A DNA stretch of 7,643 nt. It comes from Candidatus Cloacimonadota bacterium (GTDB taxonomy: Bacteria; Muiribacteriota; UBA6191; JACPRK01). The position numbers and the translations under genes are program-made. Below the pieces are notes generated by a model. It saw only the letters and a program-made list of their open reading frames with translations, ran no database searches and was not told the origin of the DNA. The stretch lies in assembly GCA_021772705.1 (NCBI GenBank), contig JAJFLN010000390.1, positions 1 to 7,643 of the forward strand, written 5' to 3'. Of the stretch, positions 1 through 6,337 are shown piece by piece. Numbering within the stretch: the stretch's first letter is position 1; each line of letters opens with the position of its first letter.

Positions 1-37
1 TGATTTGCGGCATGACGAGTCGTCATGCCGCGATTCA
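1..37. repeat. Near-perfect palindromic inverted repeat, 18-base arms
   Basis: Positions 1-18 (TGATTTGCGGCATGACGA) and 20-37 (TCGTCATGCCGCGATTCA) are reverse complements with 16 of 18 matches, around a single central G at 19. The inner 12 bases of each arm (7-18 and 20-31) match perfectly. With only one base between the arms the whole is a palindrome, more like a binding site for a dimeric protein or a recombinase crossover or accessory site than an ordinary hairpin terminator, and no T-run follows. It lies about 225 bases from the end of a decayed serine recombinase, so a link to that element is possible but inferred. The repeat starts at the window edge and may extend further left. Confidence 0.6.
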
Positions 38-262
38 CCGGACGCAACGTCATTGGAACAAGGGTAGGAGCCATAATCGTGTTCTTATATACGCTAAGCC
101 GGAGATCCGCATCAGGCCTGCGTTGAATCGTCGATGTCCCCTTGGGCGCGCGTCCGGCGACGGACTCGGCCATGCCGGAGTATACGGTAAGGGGTTGAAT
201 CGGCCTCGGGGGCGTGTTGGGGGTCTGGGGAGCAACGGAACCGGGAACGCAGATAAGCCCCG
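38..262. other. Stretch with no recognisable gene
   Basis: Short open frames occur on both strands, but none gives a protein I recognise, and overlapping frames of similar length on both strands are expected by chance at this GC content. No tRNA or rRNA pattern was seen. The AT-rich patch around 72-96 is the only compositional change, and no well-spaced -35/-10 pair was found there. The stretch probably belongs to the same decayed region as the recombinase relic on its right. Confidence 0.4.
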
Positions 263-710
263 TCATTCACCGGACTGCCTCGATGAAGCCGGGAGCCATC
301 GGTAGAGGGTAGGTACGGAAACCCCCAGGTTCTGGGCCACATCCTTGGGCGGCATGCCGCTGACGAGCAGCTGTCGGGCAGACTCCACTTTGCTCTCGGT
401 CATCCGTCGCTTGCGGCCTCCGACCCGCCCCAGGCGGCGGGCGGCTTCCAGTCCAGCCTTGGTGCGCTCAACGATCAGCTCACGCTCCATCTGAGCCAGA
501 CTGGCCATGACATGGAAGAAGAAACGCCCCGCCAGCGTCGAAGTGTCGATCTGGTCCGTCAGGCTTTGGAAGTGGATCTTCTCCAGTGACCAGATCCACC
601 AGACCCTTGACCCCTCGTCCCAGGCGATCGAGTTTCCAGACGACCAACGTATCCCCTTCGCGAAGGTGGGAAAGGGCCTCCTTAATGGTTTTCGAGAACC
701 AGCGAATCTC
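263..710 (-). pseudogene. Decayed serine recombinase (resolvase/invertase family), N-terminus missing
   Basis: Read on the minus strand, this is most of a small serine recombinase of the Tn3 resolvase/Hin invertase type, which cuts and rejoins DNA at short sites. From about 683 down to about 587 one frame reads KEALSHLREGD, then TLVVWKLDRLGRG, then VKGLVDLVT. The next frame continues with LEKIHFQSLTDQIDTST, AGRFFFHVMASLAQMERE and LIVERTKAGLEAARRLGRVGG, and ends in a helix-turn-helix (DVAQNLGVSVPTLYRW), stopping at 263-265. The two frames join near 584-588, where one base appears to be lost. Upstream, a TAG at 711-713 interrupts the frame, and no catalytic-serine motif (Y-A-R-V-S) was found in any minus frame up to 911. 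The longest remaining ORF with an ATG is only 81 codons (263-508), the C-terminal part. The gene is judged non-functional. Its kinship is clear from the DRLGR and ERELI-ERT motifs; the exact subfamily is not. Confidence 0.85.
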
Positions 711-713
711 CTA

Positions 714-911
714 TTTGCGTGTGGCCTTGCCCGGGGCGGGGGCTCTGGTGAAGGAAGGTTGTCTTGTGATCGTAGTCTAGGTCTTGAATGTTGGCTTCCA
801 GCCTAGCTTCTCTGGGTTCATTGGTTGTAGGATTTCTCACCTCTAACTCGGAACGCACAGGGGCATCGAATTATCCGCGTTTTACAGCTTCGGCGATGGG
901 ATGTTGATCAC
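714..911. other. Region between recombinase relic and first gene of the cluster
   Basis: This stretch should hold the promoter of the + strand cluster, but only weak candidates are visible, for example TTGGTT at 821-826 and TAACTC at 844-849, 17 bases apart. On the minus strand an open frame without an ATG runs from about 870 leftward, and it could include degraded upstream recombinase sequence. I cannot align it to the recombinase catalytic domain. No terminator-like hairpin with a T-run was seen. Confidence 0.35.
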
Positions 912-1454
912 ATGAGACTGACCACCTTTCTGACACTGCTACTCACCCTGGCCTTTCTGGCGTCCCCCGCGCCGGCGCAGCAGCTCAGATATCCCAGGAC
1001 ATTGATCGAGAGGGCGGAGGCTGCGAAGCTCATCATCGTGGCCCGGGTTGGCAATGTAGCCACCAGAGATGCTGGAGACATCCTTACGGATCTGGCTTAC
1101 TTGAGGGAGCTCGATCCGACGTCCACGTCCCGGCGAGACCGCTTCCAGGTCCCCCGTATCCGGGCGGAGGTAACCCTGGAGAGCGTCCTCAAGGGCAGCA
1201 CCCCCCATCGCAACCTGGCCGTTCTGTTCGGCTATCAGGGGAACATGTCCATCGTTAGGTCCATGCGCAGGAACGCCCGGGTGCTCCTGTTCCTGAGGGA
1301 GCGTTCTCCCAACGGCCCCTGGGCAGCACTGAATGATCCCTACGGCGTGGTCGGTTTCCCCGGCGAGGATCTTCTGGAGGATGGCACGACCATCACAGAC
1401 GTGAAGAACGCTCTCTCGGAGCTGGCGACCCCCCTGTACGATCCCAGACAGTGA
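912..1454 (+). CDS. Secreted protein of unknown function
   Basis: A 180-residue protein with a clear N-terminal signal peptide: MR, then a hydrophobic stretch (residues 3-18), then S-P-A-P-A before Q23, giving a likely signal peptidase I cut after A22. There is no cysteine anywhere, so it is not a lipoprotein despite the lspA and lgt genes downstream, and it cannot form disulfides. The mature part of about 158 residues looks like a compact beta-rich domain: LIIVARVGNV (residues 40-49), RAEVTLESVLKG (84-95), NLAVLFGY (101-108) and ARVLLFLRE (122-130). This pattern of a strand, then 'vital...VLKG', then 'vLLFL' is common in uncharacterised exported proteins; I assign no function. The ATG at 912 is supported by the signal peptide right behind it, but the Shine-Dalgarno is poor. 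It ends 24 bases before the next gene and is probably cotranscribed with it. Confidence 0.8.
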   Translation: MRLTTFLTLLLTLAFLASPAPAQQLRYPRTLIERAEAAKLIIVARVGNVATRDAGDILTDLAYLRELDPTSTSRRDRFQVPRIRAEVTLESVLKGSTPHRNLAVLFGYQGNMSIVRSMRRNARVLLFLRERSPNGPWAALNDPYGVVGFPGEDLLEDGTTITDVKNALSELATPLYDPRQ

Positions 1455-1478
1455 CACCGGACCTGACACCCGAAGGAC

Positions 1479-3620
1479 ATGGTGACGAAGCAGAAACGTA
1501 AACCCGATAGGCCGGCTGCGGAAGCCAGCCAGCGTTCAGGATCCTCCGGCCGTACCGCTGCGGTCTCCCCACGGCTCGATCCGCTGATCTTCCTGCTGTT
1601 TCTACTCACTCCGCTGGTCTGGACGAGCGGTCCCGACGAACCGTTCCTGGCAGTGAAGTGGCTGCTGCTCACCTACGCCGTGGCGGCGGCGACCATGGCT
1701 CGGTCTCGGTCCGTGCTGGACTGGTTCGGCTCCCTGCGCATCAACCCTCGGGATGCGTTGCTGCCAGCGATCTATGCCTGGGCAGTGCTCTCTGCCCTCT
1801 TCTGCTCCCAGCCGATTTCCGGATTCCGCACCCTGGTCCTGGCCCTGCCGTTCCTGTTGCTCTTCCCCCTCCTGCGGACCTCGCCCGAAGCGCGCCGATC
1901 CGCCGTCGGAGCCACCCTGTTGGCGGCCTGGGTCAATGTGTTTGTTTCCCTTGGCCAGCTTGCGAGTTTTCCTCCGTTCCTCTTCGGACTTGGTGAGGAA
2001 CCGATCGGGCTACTGGGGAATCGAAACCACCTGGCCGCCTTCCTGGCCATGGCCCTGCCGCTGCTCCTCTGGCGAGAGGGGGATGGCCGGCAGAGGTCAG
2101 ATGAGCCGATGCCGCTGGCCTTCAAGCTCTCGGCCTTCCTGGCGCTGGTAGTCCTCCTGTCCACATCCTGCCGCGGCGCCGTCCTGGCCCTCCTGGCCGG
2201 AGGCTTCATTCTGGCTCGGGGTGCCGCGGGCTTCAGGCCGACGGTGGCCCGGACTCTGACGTTGCTGATTGCTGCGACCTCGATAGTTCTGGTGCTGGCA
2301 GCCGCACCCTCCCGGACGGGGCAGGCCCGGGCCCTCACATGGTCCATCACCTCCCGGGGCGCCCTCGCCCGGCCCGTTCTGGGTCACGGTCCCGGGAGCT
2401 TCGAGAACCAGTTTCCCCTGCTGCAGGAACAGCGCTTCCGGGGTCTGGATCGTGACGAGGTCCGACTCGCCTCGGGAGCGTGGCGGTTCGCCCGAAACCA
2501 CCGTCAGCCTCACAACGACTGGCTACAGATTATCTTCGACCTCGGATTCCCTGCCGGATTCATGTTGCTGGGACTGGTGGTGGCCTCCCTTCGAGACCCG
2601 GCTACGTCGCCTGCGGCGCGGGCAGCTCTGGCCACGGCTGCCGTCATGGGTCTGACCAGTTTCCCCCTCTCCATCCCGGCGACAGCGGCCCTGGCCACCC
2701 TGTCCCTTGCCCTCTGCATGCCCGCCTGGCGCCCCATGGTGACAGGGCCAACGGACCCGGGCTGGTCCATGGGCTACAAGGGCTGGCTTGCGGTCTGCTG
2801 CCTCATTCTCGTCGTCCTGTCGGGCTCCAGGTATCTGGGCCAGGCACGTCACGGCGCTGGCCGCAGACTGCTCCAGGCCGGCCGGCTGGCGGAGGCCGAG
2901 ACGGTCTTGCAGGAGTCCCTGCGCTTCGATCCCTCCAGCGGCAAGACCCGAGCCTCCCTGGGCAGAGTCTTCGAGGCCGATGGTCGCCATCGGTACGCCC
3001 TGGCAGCTTTCGAGGACGCCGCAACGGACTATCTCGACTCGGCGGTGATCATCAATCAGGGCGTGAGCCTCCGTTCCCTGGGCCGGAAGAAGGAAGCCCT
3101 GGCCCGGTTTCGCCGGGCCCTGGCCATGCTCCCGTCGGACTCCGACAGCTGGTACTTCCTTTCCCTGGCACTGGATGAATCGGGAGAGGCAGAGGCAGCC
3201 AGAGCCGCCATGTCCCGCGCCAAGGAGCTTTCGGTGCTCAACTACAAGGCCTACCTCCAGGCGGCAATCATGGCGGCTCGCCAGGGACATGCCGGCGATG
3301 CAGCCCGGTGGTTCCAGGAGAACCTGGTCTACATGGCGGCCCGGATGGCCCAGGACGATCCGGCCATGTCCCGCCTCGACCCGATCAAGCGGGCCTACTT
3401 CGCCCGGAGCGCCGCGGGCTTGATTCCCATCCTCGAGCATCGACACCAGGATCAGGAGGCGCGAGCGCTGAGGCAGCGAGTCAGCGGCCTGTATCCCGAG
3501 GGGCTGCCCGGCTGGTTCGATCAGGCCACCGGATCCAGGATGACTGACAGGGCGACAGAGAACGAAGCCCCCAACGCCGCACCCTCCTCGACGGTGGGCG
3601 GGCCCGGCAACTCAGAGTGA
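1479..3620 (+). CDS. O-antigen ligase/polymerase-like membrane protein with C-terminal TPR domain
   Basis: This 713-residue protein has a polar 30-residue N-terminus, about ten to twelve hydrophobic segments between residues 35 and 450, and a soluble C-terminal part. The membrane part matches the O-antigen ligase/polymerase superfamily (Wzy_C, as in WaaL, Wzy and PglL). It shows GNRNHLAAF (180-188), STSCRG with R232 (228-233), GHGPGSF (302-308) in the large periplasmic loop, and a PHND motif (344-347) with H345. In WaaL an arginine and a histidine in equivalent places are needed for activity, so R232 and H345 are the likely counterparts. Such enzymes move undecaprenyl-linked glycan onto lipid A core, onto growing polymer or onto protein, at the periplasmic face of the inner membrane. 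Residues about 455-600 contain TPR-like helical repeats (LLQAGRLAEAETVLQESLRF; KKEALARFRRALAMLP). The tail after about 685 is polar and probably disordered. GAAGGA at 1472-1477 lies very close to this ATG, so the GTG at 1482 could be the real start. Ligase versus polymerase cannot be told from the sequence. Confidence 0.85.
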   Translation: MVTKQKRKPDRPAAEASQRSGSSGRTAAVSPRLDPLIFLLFLLTPLVWTSGPDEPFLAVKWLLLTYAVAAATMARSRSVLDWFGSLRINPRDALLPAIYAWAVLSALFCSQPISGFRTLVLALPFLLLFPLLRTSPEARRSAVGATLLAAWVNVFVSLGQLASFPPFLFGLGEEPIGLLGNRNHLAAFLAMALPLLLWREGDGRQRSDEPMPLAFKLSAFLALVVLLSTSCRGAVLALLAGGFILARGAAGFRPTVARTLTLLIAATSIVLVLAAAPSRTGQARALTWSITSRGALARPVLGHGPGSFENQFPLLQEQRFRGLDRDEVRLASGAWRFARNHRQPHNDWLQIIFDLGFPAGFMLLGLVVASLRDPATSPAARAALATAAVMGLTSFPLSIPATAALATLSLALCMPAWRPMVTGPTDPGWSMGYKGWLAVCCLILVVLSGSRYLGQARHGAGRRLLQAGRLAEAETVLQESLRFDPSSGKTRASLGRVFEADGRHRYALAAFEDAATDYLDSAVIINQGVSLRSLGRKKEALARFRRALAMLPSDSDSWYFLSLALDESGEAEAARAAMSRAKELSVLNYKAYLQAAIMAARQGHAGDAARWFQENLVYMAARMAQDDPAMSRLDPIKRAYFARSAAGLIPILEHRHQDQEARALRQRVSGLYPEGLPGWFDQATGSRMTDRATENEAPNAAPSSTVGGPGNSE

Positions 3621-3624
3621 ACCC

Positions 3625-4785
3625 ATGGAGAAGACACCAGGCACTTTTGATATCACGGCTCAGGACTCCGGCACCCGTGGGCGGACTGGCCGTCTGACAC
3701 TCCAGAACGCAGAGATCGAGACGCCGGTGTTCATGCCCGTCGGCACCCAGGCCACGGTGAAGACCATGACCAGCGCGGAGGTCCAGGAGTTGGGCTTTGA
3801 CCTGATCCTGGGGAACACCTACCACCTGCTGCTCAGGCCAGGTATGGAGACGATCCAGGAGCTGGGAGGCCTCCGGAAATTCATGAGCTGGCCCGGAGCC
3901 ATTCTGACCGACAGCGGCGGCTATCAGGTGTTCAGCCTGGCCAACAACGTGAAGATCGATCACGATGGTGTCGAGTTCCAATCCCATCTGGATGGAGATC
4001 GGCTCAAGCTGACTCCCGAGCTGGCCACGGACATGCAGCTGGCCATGGACAGCGACATCGTCATGGCCTTCGATGAGTGTGTCCGGTACCCCGTGGACAG
4101 GACCTACGCAAAGGAGGCGACGGAGCGATCGTTCTACTGGACAGAGAGGAGCTTCGAGCGGTTCCACGTGAATCGGAGGAACCAGAACCTCTTCTTCGGT
4201 ATCGTGCAGGGCGCCTGCGACATGGAACTAAGGCGATGGTCGGCCGAACACGTCGCCGGCCTCGAGTGCGACGGCTACGCCGTCGGAGGACTGAGCGTCG
4301 GGGAGCCCATGGATCTGGGGATGGACGTGCTGGCCGGAACCGTGCCCTTGCTGCCCGAGGGGTCACCTCGATACCTGATGGGCGTCGGCAAGTTGCGCGA
4401 CATCTATCGGGCCGTCTGCCAGGGTGTGGACATGTTCGACTGCGTCCTGCCGACACGGCAGGGAAGGCATGGCCACGTGGTGACCCACGAGGGCGAGTTG
4501 AACCTGAAGAACGCCAGGTTCCGGACCGACGCTTCTCCCATTGATGAAAGGTGCCGATGTAGGACATGCCGAGACTACAGCCGCGCCTACTTGCATCACC
4601 TCATCCGAGCGGGTGAGATGACGGGCATGCGGCTGGCGACGCACCACAATCTCTGGACCTACGCCCGTTTCATGGAGAGCCTCCGGGAGGCGATCCGGGA
4701 GAACCGGTTGGAGAGCTTCGGCTCACAACTTCCTCCAGAATCGGGAAACGAGGACCCATCTACTTCCAGCGAGGACTCCAACTGA
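3625..4785 (+). CDS. tgt: Queuine/preQ1 tRNA-ribosyltransferase (tRNA-guanine transglycosylase)
   Basis: Tgt swaps guanine-34 in the anticodon of GUN-reading tRNAs (Asp, Asn, His, Tyr) for preQ1, the first tRNA-bound step of queuosine synthesis in the cytoplasm. The 386-residue product has the usual bacterial length. The substrate-pocket motif TDSGGYQ has D96, AFDEC has D150, GGLSVGEP (221-228) is the glycine-rich base-binding segment, and FDCVLPTR has D272, the expected nucleophile. These correspond to D102, D156 and D280 of the Zymomonas enzyme. The zinc site is intact: C310, C312, C315 and H341. Small changes from the common text, such as RQGRHGH after PTR, are conservative. The ATG lies 4 bases after the stop of the upstream gene with only a weak GAGTGA before it, suggesting translational coupling. 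The last 25 residues are a polar Ser/Asp/Glu-rich tail beyond the conserved fold. Confidence 0.97.
   Translation: MEKTPGTFDITAQDSGTRGRTGRLTLQNAEIETPVFMPVGTQATVKTMTSAEVQELGFDLILGNTYHLLLRPGMETIQELGGLRKFMSWPGAILTDSGGYQVFSLANNVKIDHDGVEFQSHLDGDRLKLTPELATDMQLAMDSDIVMAFDECVRYPVDRTYAKEATERSFYWTERSFERFHVNRRNQNLFFGIVQGACDMELRRWSAEHVAGLECDGYAVGGLSVGEPMDLGMDVLAGTVPLLPEGSPRYLMGVGKLRDIYRAVCQGVDMFDCVLPTRQGRHGHVVTHEGELNLKNARFRTDASPIDERCRCRTCRDYSRAYLHHLIRAGEMTGMRLATHHNLWTYARFMESLREAIRENRLESFGSQLPPESGNEDPSTSSEDSN
4771..4784 (+). promoter_or_regulatory. Shine-Dalgarno GAGGA followed by a CTG at the tgt/lspA junction
   Basis: GAGGA at 4771-4775 is followed by 6 bases and then CTG at 4782-4784, which overlaps the tgt stop (TGA at 4783-4785) as CTGA. 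CTG is in frame with lspA. This is the usual geometry of a coupled start codon, except that CTG replaces ATG. It is the main evidence that lspA begins here and not at the GTG at 4923, which has no Shine-Dalgarno. Confidence 0.5.
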
Positions 4786-5450
4786 AGACGGAAGCTGCCG
4801 ACACCATCGCACTGGAGGCACCGGAAGACATCCGGCCTCTGCGTCTGATCGACATCCCCGTCTGGCTGGCGTTCGCCGTCGGCTGCTATGCCTACGCCAT
4901 TCTGCTCTGGCCCTTCTATGCCGTGCGGAACTTCATTCCCCTGATCACATCGCGCACCCTCTTCGGAGCCGGCTTCCTGCTCATCGCCATGGACCAGTTC
5001 TCCAAGCTATGGATGTGGCAGTACCTTCAGAACGCTGGCGGCAAGGTGATCTTGATACCTGGCTATCTGGACCTGACTCTGGTCACCAATGTCGGGGCCG
5101 CCTTCGGGCTGTTCCCGGGCCGGACAGACCTCTTCATCGGCATGGCGCTGCTGACCATCGGAATCATCGTGGCCTATCTGAGCATGATCGGCGACGAGGA
5201 GGTCATGGTCCGGGTGGCCCTGGTCTGCATCATGGCCGGGGCCGTCGGAAACCTGATCGACCGGATCGCCTATGGCTACGTCATCGACTTCATCGATGTC
5301 CACTACGGCGTGCATCACTGGCCAGTCTTCAACTTCGCCGACACGATCATCGATGTCGGTGTCGGTCTGATTCTGATCGACGTGATCCGGGATTTCTTCC
5401 GGGAGCGGAACGTCGCCCCCGAAGAGAAACCTGCCCACACCGGTTCCTGA
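4782..5450 (+). CDS. lspA: Lipoprotein signal peptidase (signal peptidase II), N-terminally extended
   Basis: LspA is an inner-membrane aspartic protease that cuts the signal peptide from prolipoproteins just before the diacylglyceryl-cysteine made by Lgt. From the GTG at 4923 the product is 175 residues, close to the family's usual 150-180, with all signature blocks: DQFSK (D24), N56-VGAAF, GNLIDR with D113, YVIDFIDV, and FNFAD with D140. D113 and D140 are the catalytic pair. However, the frame stays open upstream and encodes 47 more residues: a polar segment, then a hydrophobic helix (VWLAFAVGCYAYAILLWPF). The GTG has no Shine-Dalgarno, whereas a CTG at 4782 has GAGGA 6 bases before it and overlaps the tgt stop. 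I therefore give the longer 222-residue form, which has one transmembrane helix more than usual. If the start is wrong, use 4923. The internal ATG at 4989 would remove the first helix and is unlikely. lgt follows after 42 bases. Confidence 0.9.
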   Translation: MKTEAADTIALEAPEDIRPLRLIDIPVWLAFAVGCYAYAILLWPFYAVRNFIPLITSRTLFGAGFLLIAMDQFSKLWMWQYLQNAGGKVILIPGYLDLTLVTNVGAAFGLFPGRTDLFIGMALLTIGIIVAYLSMIGDEEVMVRVALVCIMAGAVGNLIDRIAYGYVIDFIDVHYGVHHWPVFNFADTIIDVGVGLILIDVIRDFFRERNVAPEEKPAHTGS

Positions 5451-5481
5451 GTGGGCCGCTGCCTTTAGTCGACAGCCTCCG

Positions 5482-5486
5482 GGTGA
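5482..5486 (+). promoter_or_regulatory. Shine-Dalgarno for the first lgt
   Basis: GGTGA at 5482-5486 matches part of the consensus and ends 6 bases before the ATG at 5493, supporting that start. Confidence 0.5.
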
Positions 5487-5492
5487 CGCAGC

Positions 5493-6263
5493 ATGTATCC
5501 CGTACTCATCGCACCTGGCGGATTCGAGATTCACTCCTACGGGGTGACCCTCGCCCTGGGCATCGTCTTCGGGCTGGTGATGGCCGTCCGCCAGGCCGAA
5601 CGGGATGGCCTGAATCCGGAGCGCGTGACCAACGTGCTGTTGTTGATTGTCGCCCTCGGCCTGATTGGCGCCCGGGGAGTCTATGTACTGGTCAACTGGT
5701 CCCACTTCGCCGCCAACCCGGCGGAGATCGTCCAGTTTCATCGAGGCGGCCAGGTCTACTACGGAAGTCTCATCGGCGGGATGATCGCCGCCATCGCCGG
5801 TACAGCCATCGCCGGGATTCCCCTCCTCCGCTTCCTGGACATCACTCCCCCGGGCCTGGCCCTGGGCCAGCTTCTGGGTCGCCTCGGCTGCCTGTTGAAT
5901 GGCTGCTGCTACGGCTCGCCCACGGACCTGCCCTGGGCGATCCGGCTGACCCACGGACCGGGAGCCATCGCAGCCCGCCACCCGACCCAGATCTACGAGA
6001 TGGTCTTGATGGCCGTCATCATGGCTGCCACCTACTTCTACCAGCGCCGGCTCCACCGGCCGGGGATGGTCCTGGTTCTCTACTTCTACAGCTACGGTAC
6101 GGGCCGATTCATCATCGAGCTCTTCCGTGGCGATTCCCGGGGCGGTTCCTACCTTCTGGGCCTGTCCATCTCCCAGTGCATCAGCGTCGCAGTCCTGGCC
6201 TCAGGCCTGGCGCTCCACGGCTGGATCGCACGGACGCCGCAGGTGACGGAGAGGCAAACCTGA
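5493..6263 (+). CDS. lgt: Prolipoprotein diacylglyceryl transferase, first copy
   Basis: Lgt moves diacylglyceryl from phosphatidylglycerol to the lipobox cysteine of prolipoproteins, the first step of lipoprotein maturation in the inner membrane. This 256-residue polytopic protein has MYPVL at the start, GARGVYV with R61, the signature GRLGCLLNGCCYG (129-141) with R130 and N136, RHPTQIYE (162-169), and GTGRFIIELFRGD (202-214) with R205, E209 and R212. R130 corresponds to E. coli R143, and R212 probably to R239. The signature has cysteine where E. coli has N146 and E151, as in a widespread Lgt subgroup. The GG-Q-V-Y-Y-G segment (85-91) has Tyr90 where E. coli has the conserved His103, which the second copy keeps. 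Length is slightly under the E. coli 291. It is preceded by GGTGA at good spacing and sits between lspA and a second lgt. Confidence 0.95.
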   Translation: MYPVLIAPGGFEIHSYGVTLALGIVFGLVMAVRQAERDGLNPERVTNVLLLIVALGLIGARGVYVLVNWSHFAANPAEIVQFHRGGQVYYGSLIGGMIAAIAGTAIAGIPLLRFLDITPPGLALGQLLGRLGCLLNGCCYGSPTDLPWAIRLTHGPGAIAARHPTQIYEMVLMAVIMAATYFYQRRLHRPGMVLVLYFYSYGTGRFIIELFRGDSRGGSYLLGLSISQCISVAVLASGLALHGWIARTPQVTERQT

Positions 6264-6337
6264 TACTGGTGGGCCCCGGAGCGACAGGAACGGCCCTCCA
6301 TCCCGGCGGTCCCATGGAGTAACATCGAGACAAACCC
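6264..6337. other. Spacer between the two lgt genes
   Basis: This 74-base gap is the largest between adjacent genes in the cluster. GGGCC near its left end and GGCCC about 16 bases further on could pair weakly, but the loop is long and no T-run follows, so no terminator is called. The nearest Shine-Dalgarno-like bases for the second lgt are GAGA at 6327-6330; GGAG at 6316-6319 is too far away. No promoter was recognised. Confidence 0.35.

Noticed and set aside
507..806. Plus-strand ORF of 99 codons opposite the recombinase relic
   Set aside because: It is antisense to a region whose minus-strand reading shows clear recombinase motifs, and its own translation has no recognisable domain.
821..849. 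Possible sigma-70 promoter (TTGGTT and TAACTC, 17 bases apart)
   Set aside because: Both boxes match consensus poorly, so I mention it only as a weak candidate and do not call a promoter.
901..915. Four-codon ORF (MLIT) overlapping the first gene's start as ATGA
   Set aside because: Too short to judge, without a clear Shine-Dalgarno; chance is the simpler explanation.
2523..3446. 307-codon minus-strand ORF within the O-antigen ligase-like gene
   Set aside because: Antisense shadow in high-GC coding sequence; the plus frame has membrane segments and TPR-like repeats.
5007..6056. 349-codon minus-strand ORF
   Set aside because: Antisense to lspA and lgt, with the Asp/Gly/Gln/His-rich composition of a shadow reading; no domain seen.
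5009..6322. Long 437-codon plus-strand ORF across lspA and the first lgt
   Set aside because: It is in another frame from LspA and Lgt, whose motifs are unmistakable, and its Arg/Pro/Gly/Asp/His-rich translation is typical of a shadow frame in GC-rich DNA.
6264..6337. Possible terminator hairpin between the lgt genes (GGGCC/GGCCC)
   Set aside because: A five-base stem with a long loop and no T-run is common by chance in GC-rich DNA.
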